DNA of 11,715 nucleotides from Clostridia bacterium (GTDB taxonomy: Bacteria > Bacillota > Clostridia > Christensenellales > Aristaeellaceae): contig JAKSQG010000040.1 of assembly GCA_024404275.1 (NCBI GenBank), forward strand, positions 1-11,715, written 5' to 3'. The notes under the pieces were generated by a model that had not been told where the DNA came from, did no database searches, and worked only from the letters and a program-made list of their open reading frames with translations. The position numbers were made by a program, and so were the translations under genes. Positions 1-5,822 of this stretch are shown piece by piece. Each line of letters opens with the position of its first letter. The stretch's first letter is position 1.

Positions 1-1
1 A

Positions 2-1465
2 ACCGGTCCCTGCGGTCCCGATACCGAAATGTTTGTGATCGCCAAGACTCCCTGCGGCCCCAAATGCTCTCCCGCCTGCGATTGCGGCGCCTATTTGGAG
101 ATCTGGAACGACGTGTTCATGCAGTACGGCAAGCAGAAGGACGGCACCTTCAAGCCCCTCGACCAGAAGAACGTCGATACCGGCATGGGTCTGGAGCGCG
201 TCATCTGCGTGCTGAACGGCAAGAAGAGCGTGTATGAGACCGATGCCTTCCTGGGCATCCTCAGCAAGATCGAGGAGCTGTCCGGCAAGACCTATACCCC
301 CGATGATGAAAACACCCGTGCCTTCCGCATCGTGGCTGACCATATGCGTACCTCCACCTTCATTCTGGGTGATGAGCGCGGCATCGGCCCCAGCAACACC
401 GACCAGGGCTACATCCTGCGCCGCCTGATCCGCCGCGCCGTCCGCTACGGCATGCAGCTGGGCATGGCCGAAGGCTTCACCGCCGAGATCGCCAAGGTCA
501 TCATTGAGCAGTACAGGGCCATCTATCCCGAGCTGGGTGCCAACAGCGCCTTCGTGCTGGAGCAGCTGACTCAGGAAGAAGCCCGCTTTGCCAAGACCCT
601 CAAGACCGGTGAAAAAGAGTTTGACAAGCTGTGGCAGAACATCGTGAACACCAAGGCGATGCTGGAGTCCATCCTCTCCGCCGAGGATTGCGCCGCCAAG
701 GCCGCCGAGCTGGCCGCGAGCAAAAAGCTGCGTCCCTCTCCAGACATGATGCCCATCATTGAAGCCGCCAAGGTCAATGACAGCGCCGCCGTCAAGGCTG
801 CCGTGGAAGCCCGCGCCGCCACCCTCAATGTGCTGGATGGCCGCAGCGCCTTCAAGCTCTACGACACCTACGGCTTCCCCATCGAGATGACCATGGAGCT
901 GGCCGCCGAAAAGGGTCTGACTGTCGACAAGGCTGACTTTGATGAGCGCTTCAAGAGCCATCAGGAGCTGAGCCACACTGCTTCCGCCGGTTCCTTCAAG
1001 GGCGGTCTGGCCGACCACACCACCGAGACCAGCCGTCTGCACACCGCCACCCACCTGCTGCAGGCTGCCCTGCGCAAGGTACTGGGCGACGAAGTGTATC
1101 AGAAGGGCTCCAACATCACCGCGGAGCGCCTGCGCTTTGACTTTGCTTTCAGCCGCAAGATGACCCCCGAAGAGATTAAGGAGGTCGAGCGTCTGGTCAA
1201 CGAAGCCATCGCCGCCGATGTGCCCGTGGTCATGGAAGAAATGACCGTACCCGAGGCCATTGCCAAGGGTGCTATGCACGTATTCGAAAGCAAGTACGGT
1301 GAGATCGTCCGCACCTACAAGATGGGCGATTACTCCTTCGAGATCTGCGGCGGTCCTCATGCCGACCGCACCGGCGATCTGGGTTCCTTCAAGATTCAGA
1401 AGGAAGAATCCTCCTCTGCCGGCGTGCGCCGCATCAAGGCCACCGTTACCGGCCGTAAAGAATAA
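2..1465 (+). CDS. alaS: Alanyl-tRNA synthetase, short form lacking the C-Ala domain (5' end outside window)
   Basis: Charges tRNA-Ala with alanine in the cytoplasm and hydrolyses mischarged tRNA. The reading frame is open from base 2 (TGPCGPDTEM precedes the first Met at 29), so the gene begins upstream. Class II catalytic-core landmarks are visible: CGAYLEIWNDVFMQ, DTGMGLERV, IVADHMRTSTF and GYILRRLIRRAVRYG. Counting from the Met at 29, the editing (SAD) domain keeps its four zinc ligands, H338 and H342 (HTATH) and C440 and H444 (CGGPH), and ends with SSSAGVRRIKA. The protein then stops, so the DHHA1/C-Ala region that usually extends AlaRS to about 870 residues is missing. An Ala/Lys-rich stretch of about 70 residues (bases about 630-840) sits before the AFKLYDTYGFP motif, where most AlaRS proteins are shorter. 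The class assignment is firm. Whether it is the only AlaRS in the genome cannot be seen here. Confidence 0.95.
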   Translation, partial: TGPCGPDTEMFVIAKTPCGPKCSPACDCGAYLEIWNDVFMQYGKQKDGTFKPLDQKNVDTGMGLERVICVLNGKKSVYETDAFLGILSKIEELSGKTYTPDDENTRAFRIVADHMRTSTFILGDERGIGPSNTDQGYILRRLIRRAVRYGMQLGMAEGFTAEIAKVIIEQYRAIYPELGANSAFVLEQLTQEEARFAKTLKTGEKEFDKLWQNIVNTKAMLESILSAEDCAAKAAELAASKKLRPSPDMMPIIEAAKVNDSAAVKAAVEARAATLNVLDGRSAFKLYDTYGFPIEMTMELAAEKGLTVDKADFDERFKSHQELSHTASAGSFKGGLADHTTETSRLHTATHLLQAALRKVLGDEVYQKGSNITAERLRFDFAFSRKMTPEEIKEVERLVNEAIAADVPVVMEEMTVPEAIAKGAMHVFESKYGEIVRTYKMGDYSFEICGGPHADRTGDLGSFKIQKEESSSAGVRRIKATVTGRKE

Positions 1466-1479
1466 TTCCATCAGGCCAC

Positions 1480-1508
1480 ACAGGCTGTCCTTCGGGGCAG
1501 CCTGTTTT
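1480..1508 (+). terminator. Intrinsic terminator of alaS, first of two
   Basis: The arms ACAGGCTG (1480-1487) and CAGCCTGT (1498-1505) are perfectly complementary. They enclose a short C/G-rich loop and run into TTTT at 1505-1508. The hairpin begins 15 bases after the alaS stop codon, the expected place for a rho-independent terminator. Confidence 0.85.
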
Positions 1509-1537
1509 CTGCCTGTGCATTGCACGCAGGCAGTTTT
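1509..1537 (+). terminator. Second tandem intrinsic terminator downstream of alaS
   Basis: CTGCCTG (1509-1515) pairs with CAGGCAG (1527-1533), with an inner TGC/GCA extension, and is followed by TTTT (1534-1537). It abuts the first terminator. Tandem hairpins here would protect the convergent ydhW transcript from alaS read-through. Confidence 0.75.
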
Positions 1538-1555
1538 ACCGTTTGCAAAAAAGCA

Positions 1556-1593
1556 TAGAAAAATCACCCAGGAGAAAAATTCCCGGGCGATTT
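1556..1593 (-). terminator. Probable intrinsic terminator of ydhW
   Basis: Read on the minus strand, AAATCGCCC (1593-1585) pairs with GGGTGATTT (1569-1561). One pair is a G-U wobble, and the hairpin is followed by a short T-run. It lies about 110 bases past the ydhW stop codon and faces the alaS terminators, so the two genes converge on a well-insulated 237-base gap. No gene was found in that gap (1466-1702). Confidence 0.65.
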
Positions 1594-1642
1594 CATTCAC
1601 GCACAGCATCGCCGTGCATATGTGTACTTACCGTGCAGCTTG

Positions 1643-1689
1643 ACCGGAGGTGCGCCGGAGTATGCCGTCGCAAGAATGGTTCCTCCGGT
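1643..1689. repeat. 8-bp perfect inverted repeat with long loop, between ydhW and its terminator
   Basis: ACCGGAGG (1643-1650) and CCTCCGGT (1682-1689) are exact complements separated by 31 bases. The repeat begins 13 bases past the ydhW stop codon and has no T-run on either strand. It may be a 3'-end RNA structure of the ydhW message. Its function is unknown. Confidence 0.4.
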
Positions 1690-1702
1690 ATATCCCTATG
1701 GG

Positions 1703-2518
1703 TCAGTTGCCTGCCTCGTCGGTCTCAGCGTCTTCAGCCAGAGCCCGTGCATACTTGAAGGACATGATGCCTTCGGGATACAGGTACTCCACGTTGTTGT
1801 GGGTAGTGTAGGACTTGATGTCCTGCGTATCCTCAGAGGTGCGGATCTTGTGCAGAGCCGCCTGGATCTGGGGCATGGTGTAGCTGTAGGGGGTCTTCAT
1901 GAAGTAGTACAGAGGCGTGGGCGCCGGGTAGGTCTTGGCGTTGAAGCGGGTCATGTGCGCCATGGTGCGCGCGATGTCCTTCTCCTCCACCAGCATGGCG
2001 ATCATGGCATAGTTGTTGGCCATGTGCTCGTCAGAATAGAAGTAGTCGTCCTTGGTACCCTTCACCGTCTTCACGTCGGCACAGCTCTCCAGGGAGAACA
2101 TCTCCTCCAGCATGGCGGGCATCTCCTCGTCCTCAGCCTCCAAAGGCTTGCGGGCAGTCAGCATGCCGTTGGCGCTGCGCTCACGAATGAACTCAGCCAC
2201 CACTTCGCCGGGCTTCCGCTCGATCTCGCTATCCGGCACTACCATGGGATCCTCGCTGGCGGGATAGGGATCGTTCACCTCAGGCAGAGAGTCCATGTAG
2301 TCGAAAATATCCACCTTGCCGTCTGCAGCAGTGGCAGGAGCGGTCTCGCCGTTCATTACGGCGTCAGCTGCGGCAATGATCTCTGCCTTTTCAAACTTGG
2401 GGTTGTCATCATCATGATGCATGGCAGGATCGTTGGCGTCGGAGAAGGTATCCTCCACTGCGTCAATGTTCTTGTCCACTTCCTTGGCAAACCCGGGCTT
2501 TCTTCTTCCAAACAGCAT
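1703..2518 (-). CDS. ydhW: YdhW-family accessory protein of the YdhV oxidoreductase system
   Basis: This is a predicted cytoplasmic protein of 271 residues with no signal peptide or membrane segment. Residues 1-150 are rich in Asp, Glu and Ala and probably poorly ordered. Residues 155-265 are compact and aromatic-rich (MANNYAMIAM, HMTRFNAKTYPAP, YFMKTPYSYTM), and this part recalls the YdhW family found beside YdhV in E. coli and many anaerobes. It holds one cysteine (C146) and no Fe-S motif, so a direct redox role is not evident and its biochemical function is unknown. The ATG at 2518 is preferred over an in-frame GTG at 2527, because that GTG overlaps the AAAGGAG Shine-Dalgarno, which stands 8 bases before the ATG. 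The gene lies downstream of ydhV but has its own consensus promoter. The family call rests on remembered similarity plus context. The coding call is strong. Confidence 0.75.
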   Translation of the reverse strand: MLFGRRKPGFAKEVDKNIDAVEDTFSDANDPAMHHDDDNPKFEKAEIIAAADAVMNGETAPATAADGKVDIFDYMDSLPEVNDPYPASEDPMVVPDSEIERKPGEVVAEFIRERSANGMLTARKPLEAEDEEMPAMLEEMFSLESCADVKTVKGTKDDYFYSDEHMANNYAMIAMLVEEKDIARTMAHMTRFNAKTYPAPTPLYYFMKTPYSYTMPQIQAALHKIRTSEDTQDIKSYTTHNNVEYLYPEGIMSFKYARALAEDAETDEAGN

Positions 2519-2547
2519 ATCGTTCACTCCTTTCTCTTGATGGTTTG

Positions 2548-2576
2548 ATTATATACCCCTCGGGGGTATTTGTCAA
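2548..2576 (-). promoter_or_regulatory. Perfect consensus sigma-A promoter for ydhW with a palindromic operator in the spacer
   Basis: On the minus strand, TTGACA (2576-2571) and TATAAT (2553-2548) are separated by exactly 17 bases. Both hexamers match the consensus fully. The spacer and its edges form the palindrome ATACCCC-TCG-GGGGTAT (2553-2569, plus-strand reading), which has 7-bp perfect arms. Transcription would start near 2541, giving a leader of about 20 bases before the ydhW Shine-Dalgarno and ATG. A protein on the palindrome would compete directly with RNA polymerase, so repression is the likely mode. The operator resembles those of CsoR/CstR-type (DUF156) regulators; no such regulator is encoded in this window. 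Confidence 0.85.
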
Positions 2577-2580
2577 GTAG

Positions 2581-2608
2581 AAAAGCGGAGGGGATTTCTC
2601 TCCTCCGC
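2581..2608 (-). terminator. Intrinsic terminator between ydhV and ydhW
   Basis: On the minus strand, GCGGAGG (2608-2602) pairs with CCTCCGC (2591-2585) around a loop containing GAAA, followed by TTTTC. The hairpin begins about 30 bases after the ydhV stop codon. It sits directly upstream of the ydhW -35 element, so it should end most ydhYV transcripts and make ydhW a largely separate unit. Confidence 0.75.
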
Positions 2609-2640
2609 CCATTTGATACAATTGTTGCGTTAACCGGAGA

Positions 2641-4809
2641 TTACTTGATCAGGCCATACTCAGCCAGCTTGTCGGCAACGTCGGCCAGGTCGAACTTCTC
2701 CAGGGTCTCGCGGGTGGGGATGCCGGTCTCGGTGTCCCAGCCCATGGCCTCGTAGAACATGGTGAAAGCCTTCTCCATGTCGTCACGATCCATCTTCACA
2801 GTGCCCTTCTCGAAGGCCTTGAAGTCGGGCTCCTTGTCGAACACCCAAGCGGGGATAGCGTCATGATCCTTGCGCAGGTTGTCGCTGCCCAGGTTGATCT
2901 TGAAGGAGATGGCAGTCATGGCGCGCAGCAGGTGAGAGATACGCTCGCAGTCGAAGTCGATGCTCTCGCGGGTGTACTCTTCGCCGGTAACAGCGCTCAT
3001 GTACTTGGCATCCAGATCCAGGTCGCCGATGTAATTGCGCTTCTTGGAGGTGGACAGGGTCATGGGGTACATCCAGTTGCACAGGGTGGCGGAGTCATGC
3101 CACTGCTTGCCCAGGAAGGACCACTTGGCCACACGGATCTTGGCGTCGTTGATGGGGGTGTAGGCCTTGGGGGCGTCGGTAGCACCCTCGCCGAACCAGT
3201 AAGCCAGAGCAGGCTTGATGACCTCCTCATAGGGAGAGCCGGAGCGGACGAAGTTGGTGCAGTGGTGGATCATGCAGTCACGGTTGTACATAGCGTTGTA
3301 CAGCAGACCAGACTGCCAGGCATCCTCGGAGGAGTGATGCTTGGGATAGCCGTTGTAGGTGACGTTGGTGTTCTTGCCGGACACTTCGTCATAGTAGTTC
3401 TTGCCGGCGCTGTTCTTGGAAGCGTCGTCCAGGCCCCACTCTTTGTACAGGTAGTAGGTACCGACGCCCAGCATCTTCCAGGATCCCTTGGCTTCAGCAA
3501 TACGCTTGTAGAACTCCCAGGCCCAACGGGGATCGCCGTCCAGCATCAGCTGCCAAGGGGTCTCGTTCCACTCTTCTTCAGTGAAGTGCTCCTTCAGGAT
3601 ACCGTCGTTGTACATACGGAAGAAGTCGCTGTTCACGTTGCCGTAGTTGTCCCACACGCCGTAGTCGTCCACAGCACGGCTCATGGAGCCGCCCAGGATC
3701 ATGCCGGCATCGCCCTCGTCCACGAAGTCATGCACATTGGACTCACCGGGGAAGATGTTCTTACCGGAGATGATGGGCATGCAGGTGTTGGACACATGGG
3801 TGGGCAGATCGTAATCAGCCAGGGGGTCCATCTCATACTCGGTGTAGCAGCGGACGGGGCAGGAAGAGCAGCCGCCCTGCTTCACGGTCCACTTCTCAGC
3901 GACCTTGCCGAAGTCGAACACGCCCTTGTTGCAGCGCAGAGCAGCCACGTTGATCTGGCCGCTGGGCTGCTCGCCCTGATCCACGGGACCATTGGGAGCC
4001 TTGCCCCAGACAACGCCGGGAGCGCCCTGCCAACGGTTCTTGGAGGTAGCGGAGTACTCAGCCCAGGACTGAGGCACAGAAGGCACGTTGTGGTTGTTGT
4101 TGCCGCCAACCAGATCCTTGATCATGTAGTTGGACAGCTCGCGCACCTCGATGGGGCGGGCAACCTTCACGGCACCGGTGCCGCGGGCAGCCAGAGCCTT
4201 CACCTTCTTGGAGCCCAGGATGGCGCCGACGCCGGCACCGCCGGAGTTACCGACAGAGGTGATGATGGTGGACATGGGGACCAGGTTCTCACCGGCCTGG
4301 CCGATGGAGCACACGTCGAAGGTGTCGCCGCACTCCTTGGCGATGACGGCGTTGGTGTTGAAGGTGCCGGTGCCCCAAACATGGGAAGCATCCTCCAGGG
4401 TGATCTTCTCGTCATCGATCTTGATGTAGACGGGCTTCTCAGACTGACCCTCCAGGATGATGGCGTCATAGCCGGCGTACTTCATGGCATGAGCGAAGTG
4501 GCCGCCCATGTGAGCGTCGACGATGGAGTTGCCCTTGGACCAGTTGGACAGGAAGGAGATGTTCATACGGCCGGAGCAGGGCACGCCAGAGGCGGTCAGA
4601 GGTCCGATACCGAACACAACCTTGGATTCGGGAGCCAGAGCGTCGGTCTCCAGGGGAACTTCGTCCCAGATGACCTTGTAGCCCAGGCCCATGCCGCCGA
4701 TGTAGGGCTTATACTTGGGCAGGGTGTCTTCCTTGGTGACTTCGCCGGTGGTCAGGTTGATGCGAGCGATCTGACCAGCCCAGCCGTAAATGCCGTTCTT
4801 AGCAGACAT
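2641..4809 (-). CDS. ydhV: YdhV-type aldehyde ferredoxin oxidoreductase family enzyme (Mo/W bis-pterin)
   Basis: A 722-residue oxidoreductase of the AOR family (N domain, then the long C domains). Family members carry W or Mo bound by two pterins plus one [4Fe-4S] cluster; E. coli YdhV has been reported to bind a bis-MPT molybdenum cofactor. The N-terminal AOR fold shows GWAGQIARINLTTG, GGMGLGYKVIWDEVP, GPLTASGVPCSGRMN and VDAHMGGHFAHAMKYAGYDAII. The cluster ligands are C314, C317 and C321 (CSSCPVRC), with the distal C577 in TLCNW. The C-terminus (KMDRDDMEKAFTMFYEAMGWD, then IPTRETLEKF) closely resembles E. coli YdhV as I recall it. There is no signal peptide, although its partner YdhY has a Tat signal. 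A GAGGAGG ribosome site lies just before the ATG, and the gap to ydhY is 33 bases. The physiological substrate is unknown, and metal choice (W or Mo) cannot be read from the sequence. Confidence 0.93.
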   Translation of the reverse strand: MSAKNGIYGWAGQIARINLTTGEVTKEDTLPKYKPYIGGMGLGYKVIWDEVPLETDALAPESKVVFGIGPLTASGVPCSGRMNISFLSNWSKGNSIVDAHMGGHFAHAMKYAGYDAIILEGQSEKPVYIKIDDEKITLEDASHVWGTGTFNTNAVIAKECGDTFDVCSIGQAGENLVPMSTIITSVGNSGGAGVGAILGSKKVKALAARGTGAVKVARPIEVRELSNYMIKDLVGGNNNHNVPSVPQSWAEYSATSKNRWQGAPGVVWGKAPNGPVDQGEQPSGQINVAALRCNKGVFDFGKVAEKWTVKQGGCSSCPVRCYTEYEMDPLADYDLPTHVSNTCMPIISGKNIFPGESNVHDFVDEGDAGMILGGSMSRAVDDYGVWDNYGNVNSDFFRMYNDGILKEHFTEEEWNETPWQLMLDGDPRWAWEFYKRIAEAKGSWKMLGVGTYYLYKEWGLDDASKNSAGKNYYDEVSGKNTNVTYNGYPKHHSSEDAWQSGLLYNAMYNRDCMIHHCTNFVRSGSPYEEVIKPALAYWFGEGATDAPKAYTPINDAKIRVAKWSFLGKQWHDSATLCNWMYPMTLSTSKKRNYIGDLDLDAKYMSAVTGEEYTRESIDFDCERISHLLRAMTAISFKINLGSDNLRKDHDAIPAWVFDKEPDFKAFEKGTVKMDRDDMEKAFTMFYEAMGWDTETGIPTRETLEKFDLADVADKLAEYGLIK

Positions 4810-4842
4810 TGTTTATTCCTCCTCGTTGATTTTCTCGGACGA

Positions 4843-5472
4843 TCAGACTTCCTGAGCAGCGGCAGCCACCTTGTCCCAGGGGATGATGGACAGAGCGCCG
4901 GAGGGGCAGCCGACGGCGCACTCGCCGCACAGCACGCACTTGGAAGACTTCTTGGTCTCGGGGTTGACGGTGGGCATATGCCAGGGGCAGGCAGCCACGC
5001 AGGCACCGCAGCCCACGCACTTGTCCTGGTTCACCTTGCGGATGCCGTCGATACCGGCCTCGATGGCCTGCATGGGGCAGGCGTTGCCGCAGGCGGGATC
5101 TTCGCACTGACGGCAGGTATCCGGGAAGTAGGTCCAGTTATTCTCGGTGTACAGACCATTGCCGTTGCGGCTGGAGTACAGATTGCGGGTCACCTTAACG
5201 CGGCTGATGTAGCTGGAGCACACACCGTCGTTGGTCAGGGTGCAGTTGATCTCGCAGCGCTGGCAGCCCACGCAGCGGTCAGCATCGACCACCAGCAGGC
5301 CCTGGGGGAATGCCCAAACGCGCACCTTATCATCGGCCAGAGCCTGAGCGGTAACGCCCAGAGTGGCCAGCATGGTGCTGGACATCATCACGCCGACCAG
5401 GCTCTTGCCGGACAGCTTCAGGAACTGACGGCGGGTATAGTCCTTGTCGAGGAAACGCTTCTTGTCAGACAT
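4843..5472 (-). CDS. ydhY: YdhY-type ferredoxin-like protein with Tat signal and four [4Fe-4S] motifs
   Basis: A 209-residue electron-transfer subunit, close in length to E. coli YdhY. The N-terminus has a twin-arginine motif (TRRQFLKL, R14-R15), a hydrophobic stretch to about residue 42, and a possible AQALA cleavage site after A46. Sixteen cysteines form four cluster sets: C67/70/73/77, C120/123/128/132, C152/155/158/162 and C179/182/185/189, the arrangement of DMSO-reductase-B-like subunits. It should shuttle electrons between the YdhV active site and an unseen donor or acceptor. The ATG at 5472 is chosen because GAGGAGG ends 7 bases upstream and the start places the Tat motif at the N-terminus; an upstream in-frame Met adds unrelated sequence from the leader. 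No membrane cytochrome b (YdhU-like) or second Fe-S partner (YdhX-like) is encoded nearby, so the membrane connection, if any, lies elsewhere. Confidence 0.92.
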   Translation of the reverse strand: MSDKKRFLDKDYTRRQFLKLSGKSLVGVMMSSTMLATLGVTAQALADDKVRVWAFPQGLLVVDADRCVGCQRCEINCTLTNDGVCSSYISRVKVTRNLYSSRNGNGLYTENNWTYFPDTCRQCEDPACGNACPMQAIEAGIDGIRKVNQDKCVGCGACVAACPWHMPTVNPETKKSSKCVLCGECAVGCPSGALSIIPWDKVAAAAQEV

Positions 5473-5688
5473 GGTTTCTCCTCCTCTTTTCTTTGTCTCT
5501 CCGCGCTTTGTGCCGGAGAGAATGGATGCAATAAAAACAGGAACACCGAAAACACAGGTCAGCCTTGGCGCTCGCCGACCCACATTCCGGCACTCCTTCG
5601 CAAACGGCAGGCGATGCGGTTGTCCCCACCACCCAATGGCCGTATATGCCCGGAGGGTACATACGGCTCGGAGTACATTCTTGTTTCT
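5473..5688 (-). promoter_or_regulatory. Long structured 5' leader of ydhY, candidate cis-regulatory RNA
   Basis: From the predicted start of transcription near 5688 to the ydhY ATG there are about 215 untranslated bases with several strong pairings on the minus strand. P1 is ACTCC (5674-5670) with GGAGT (5596-5592). It encloses P2, a 12-position stem with one mismatch and a 3-base loop (5640-5666), and P3, GGTGGTG (5633-5627) with CATCGCC (5616-5610), giving a three-way-junction layout. Downstream lie GTCGGC/GCTGAC (5579-5574 and 5563-5558) and CTCTCCG/CGGAGAG (5520-5514 and 5503-5497). The last hairpin ends about 10 bases before the GAGGAGG ribosome site. A cofactor-sensing role (for example Moco or tungsten cofactor) would suit the downstream enzyme, but I could not match the Moco riboswitch consensus by eye. 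A 39-codon ORF with a weak start also runs through it. Confidence 0.5.
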
Positions 5689-5694
5689 GCATTT

Positions 5695-5723
5695 ATTATA
5701 TGGACGACGGGCCAGTTAGTCAA
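5695..5723 (-). promoter_or_regulatory. Consensus promoter of the ydhYV transcript
   Basis: On the minus strand, TTGACT (5723-5718) and TATAAT (5700-5695) are separated by 17 bases. The -35 lies in the inverted repeat CAGTTA-N8-TAACTG (5713-5732), which could serve as an operator. Transcription should begin near 5688. Confidence 0.8.
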
Positions 5724-5744
5724 CATTAACTGCCCTGTTTTTTT
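5709..5744 (+). terminator. Terminator-like hairpin on the plus strand, overlapping the ydhY -35
   Basis: GGG-C-CAGTTA (5709-5718) pairs with TAACTG-CCC (5727-5735), with one bulged C and an 8-base loop. TG and then seven T residues (5738-5744) follow. On the plus strand this has the form of an intrinsic terminator, yet no plus-strand gene precedes it for about 4 kb. It may stop antisense transcription through ydhYVW before it reaches the response-regulator promoter, or the same symmetry may be a DNA operator. Confidence 0.6.
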
Positions 5745-5762
5745 GTATCCGGACGGACCCTC

Positions 5763-5791
5763 TTGACAAGTTCCCATCCTGCTTTCATAAT
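5763..5791 (+). promoter_or_regulatory. Promoter of the response regulator/kinase operon
   Basis: TTGACA (5763-5768), a 17-base spacer, and CATAAT (5786-5791). The AGGAGG ribosome site at 5807-5812 follows. This is a strong sigma-A-like promoter and suggests constitutive expression of the regulator genes. Confidence 0.8.
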
Positions 5792-5822
5792 GGTTCTGTC
5801 AAAATCAGGAGGCATATTCGTG

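Noticed and set aside
2519..2527. GTG at 2527 as the ydhW start
   Set aside because: The GTG shares its first base with the AAAGGAG ribosome site, leaving no spacing. The ATG at 2518 has ideal spacing of 8 bases.
1622..2548. A 308-codon open frame on the plus strand opposite ydhW
   Set aside because: It is a shadow of ydhW with Leu/Val/His-rich composition and runs through the ydhW promoter. The minus-strand gene has a ribosome site and promoter of its own.
5559..5675. A 39-codon ORF inside the ydhY leader (MYSEPYVPSGHIRP onward)
   Set aside because: No convincing ribosome site precedes its ATG, and it coincides with strongly paired RNA segments. The frame is more likely incidental to the structure.
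5473..5688. Firm assignment of the ydhY leader to the Moco riboswitch family
   Set aside because: The gene context fits, but the conserved segments of that motif could not be aligned by eye. Only a covariance search could decide, so it is kept as an unnamed structured leader.
2863..5766. A 967-codon open frame on the plus strand opposite ydhV and ydhY
   Set aside because: It is antisense to two clearly recognised genes, its translation is low-complexity Gly/Val/Ala/His-rich without domains, and no suitable ribosome site precedes it. It reflects the codon bias of the real genes.
5763..5822. An N-terminal extension of the response regulator starting at 5763
   Set aside because: That start lies on the -35 element of its own promoter. 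The AGGAGG at 5807-5812 and the standard receiver N-terminus indicate a start at 5823 (or 5820).
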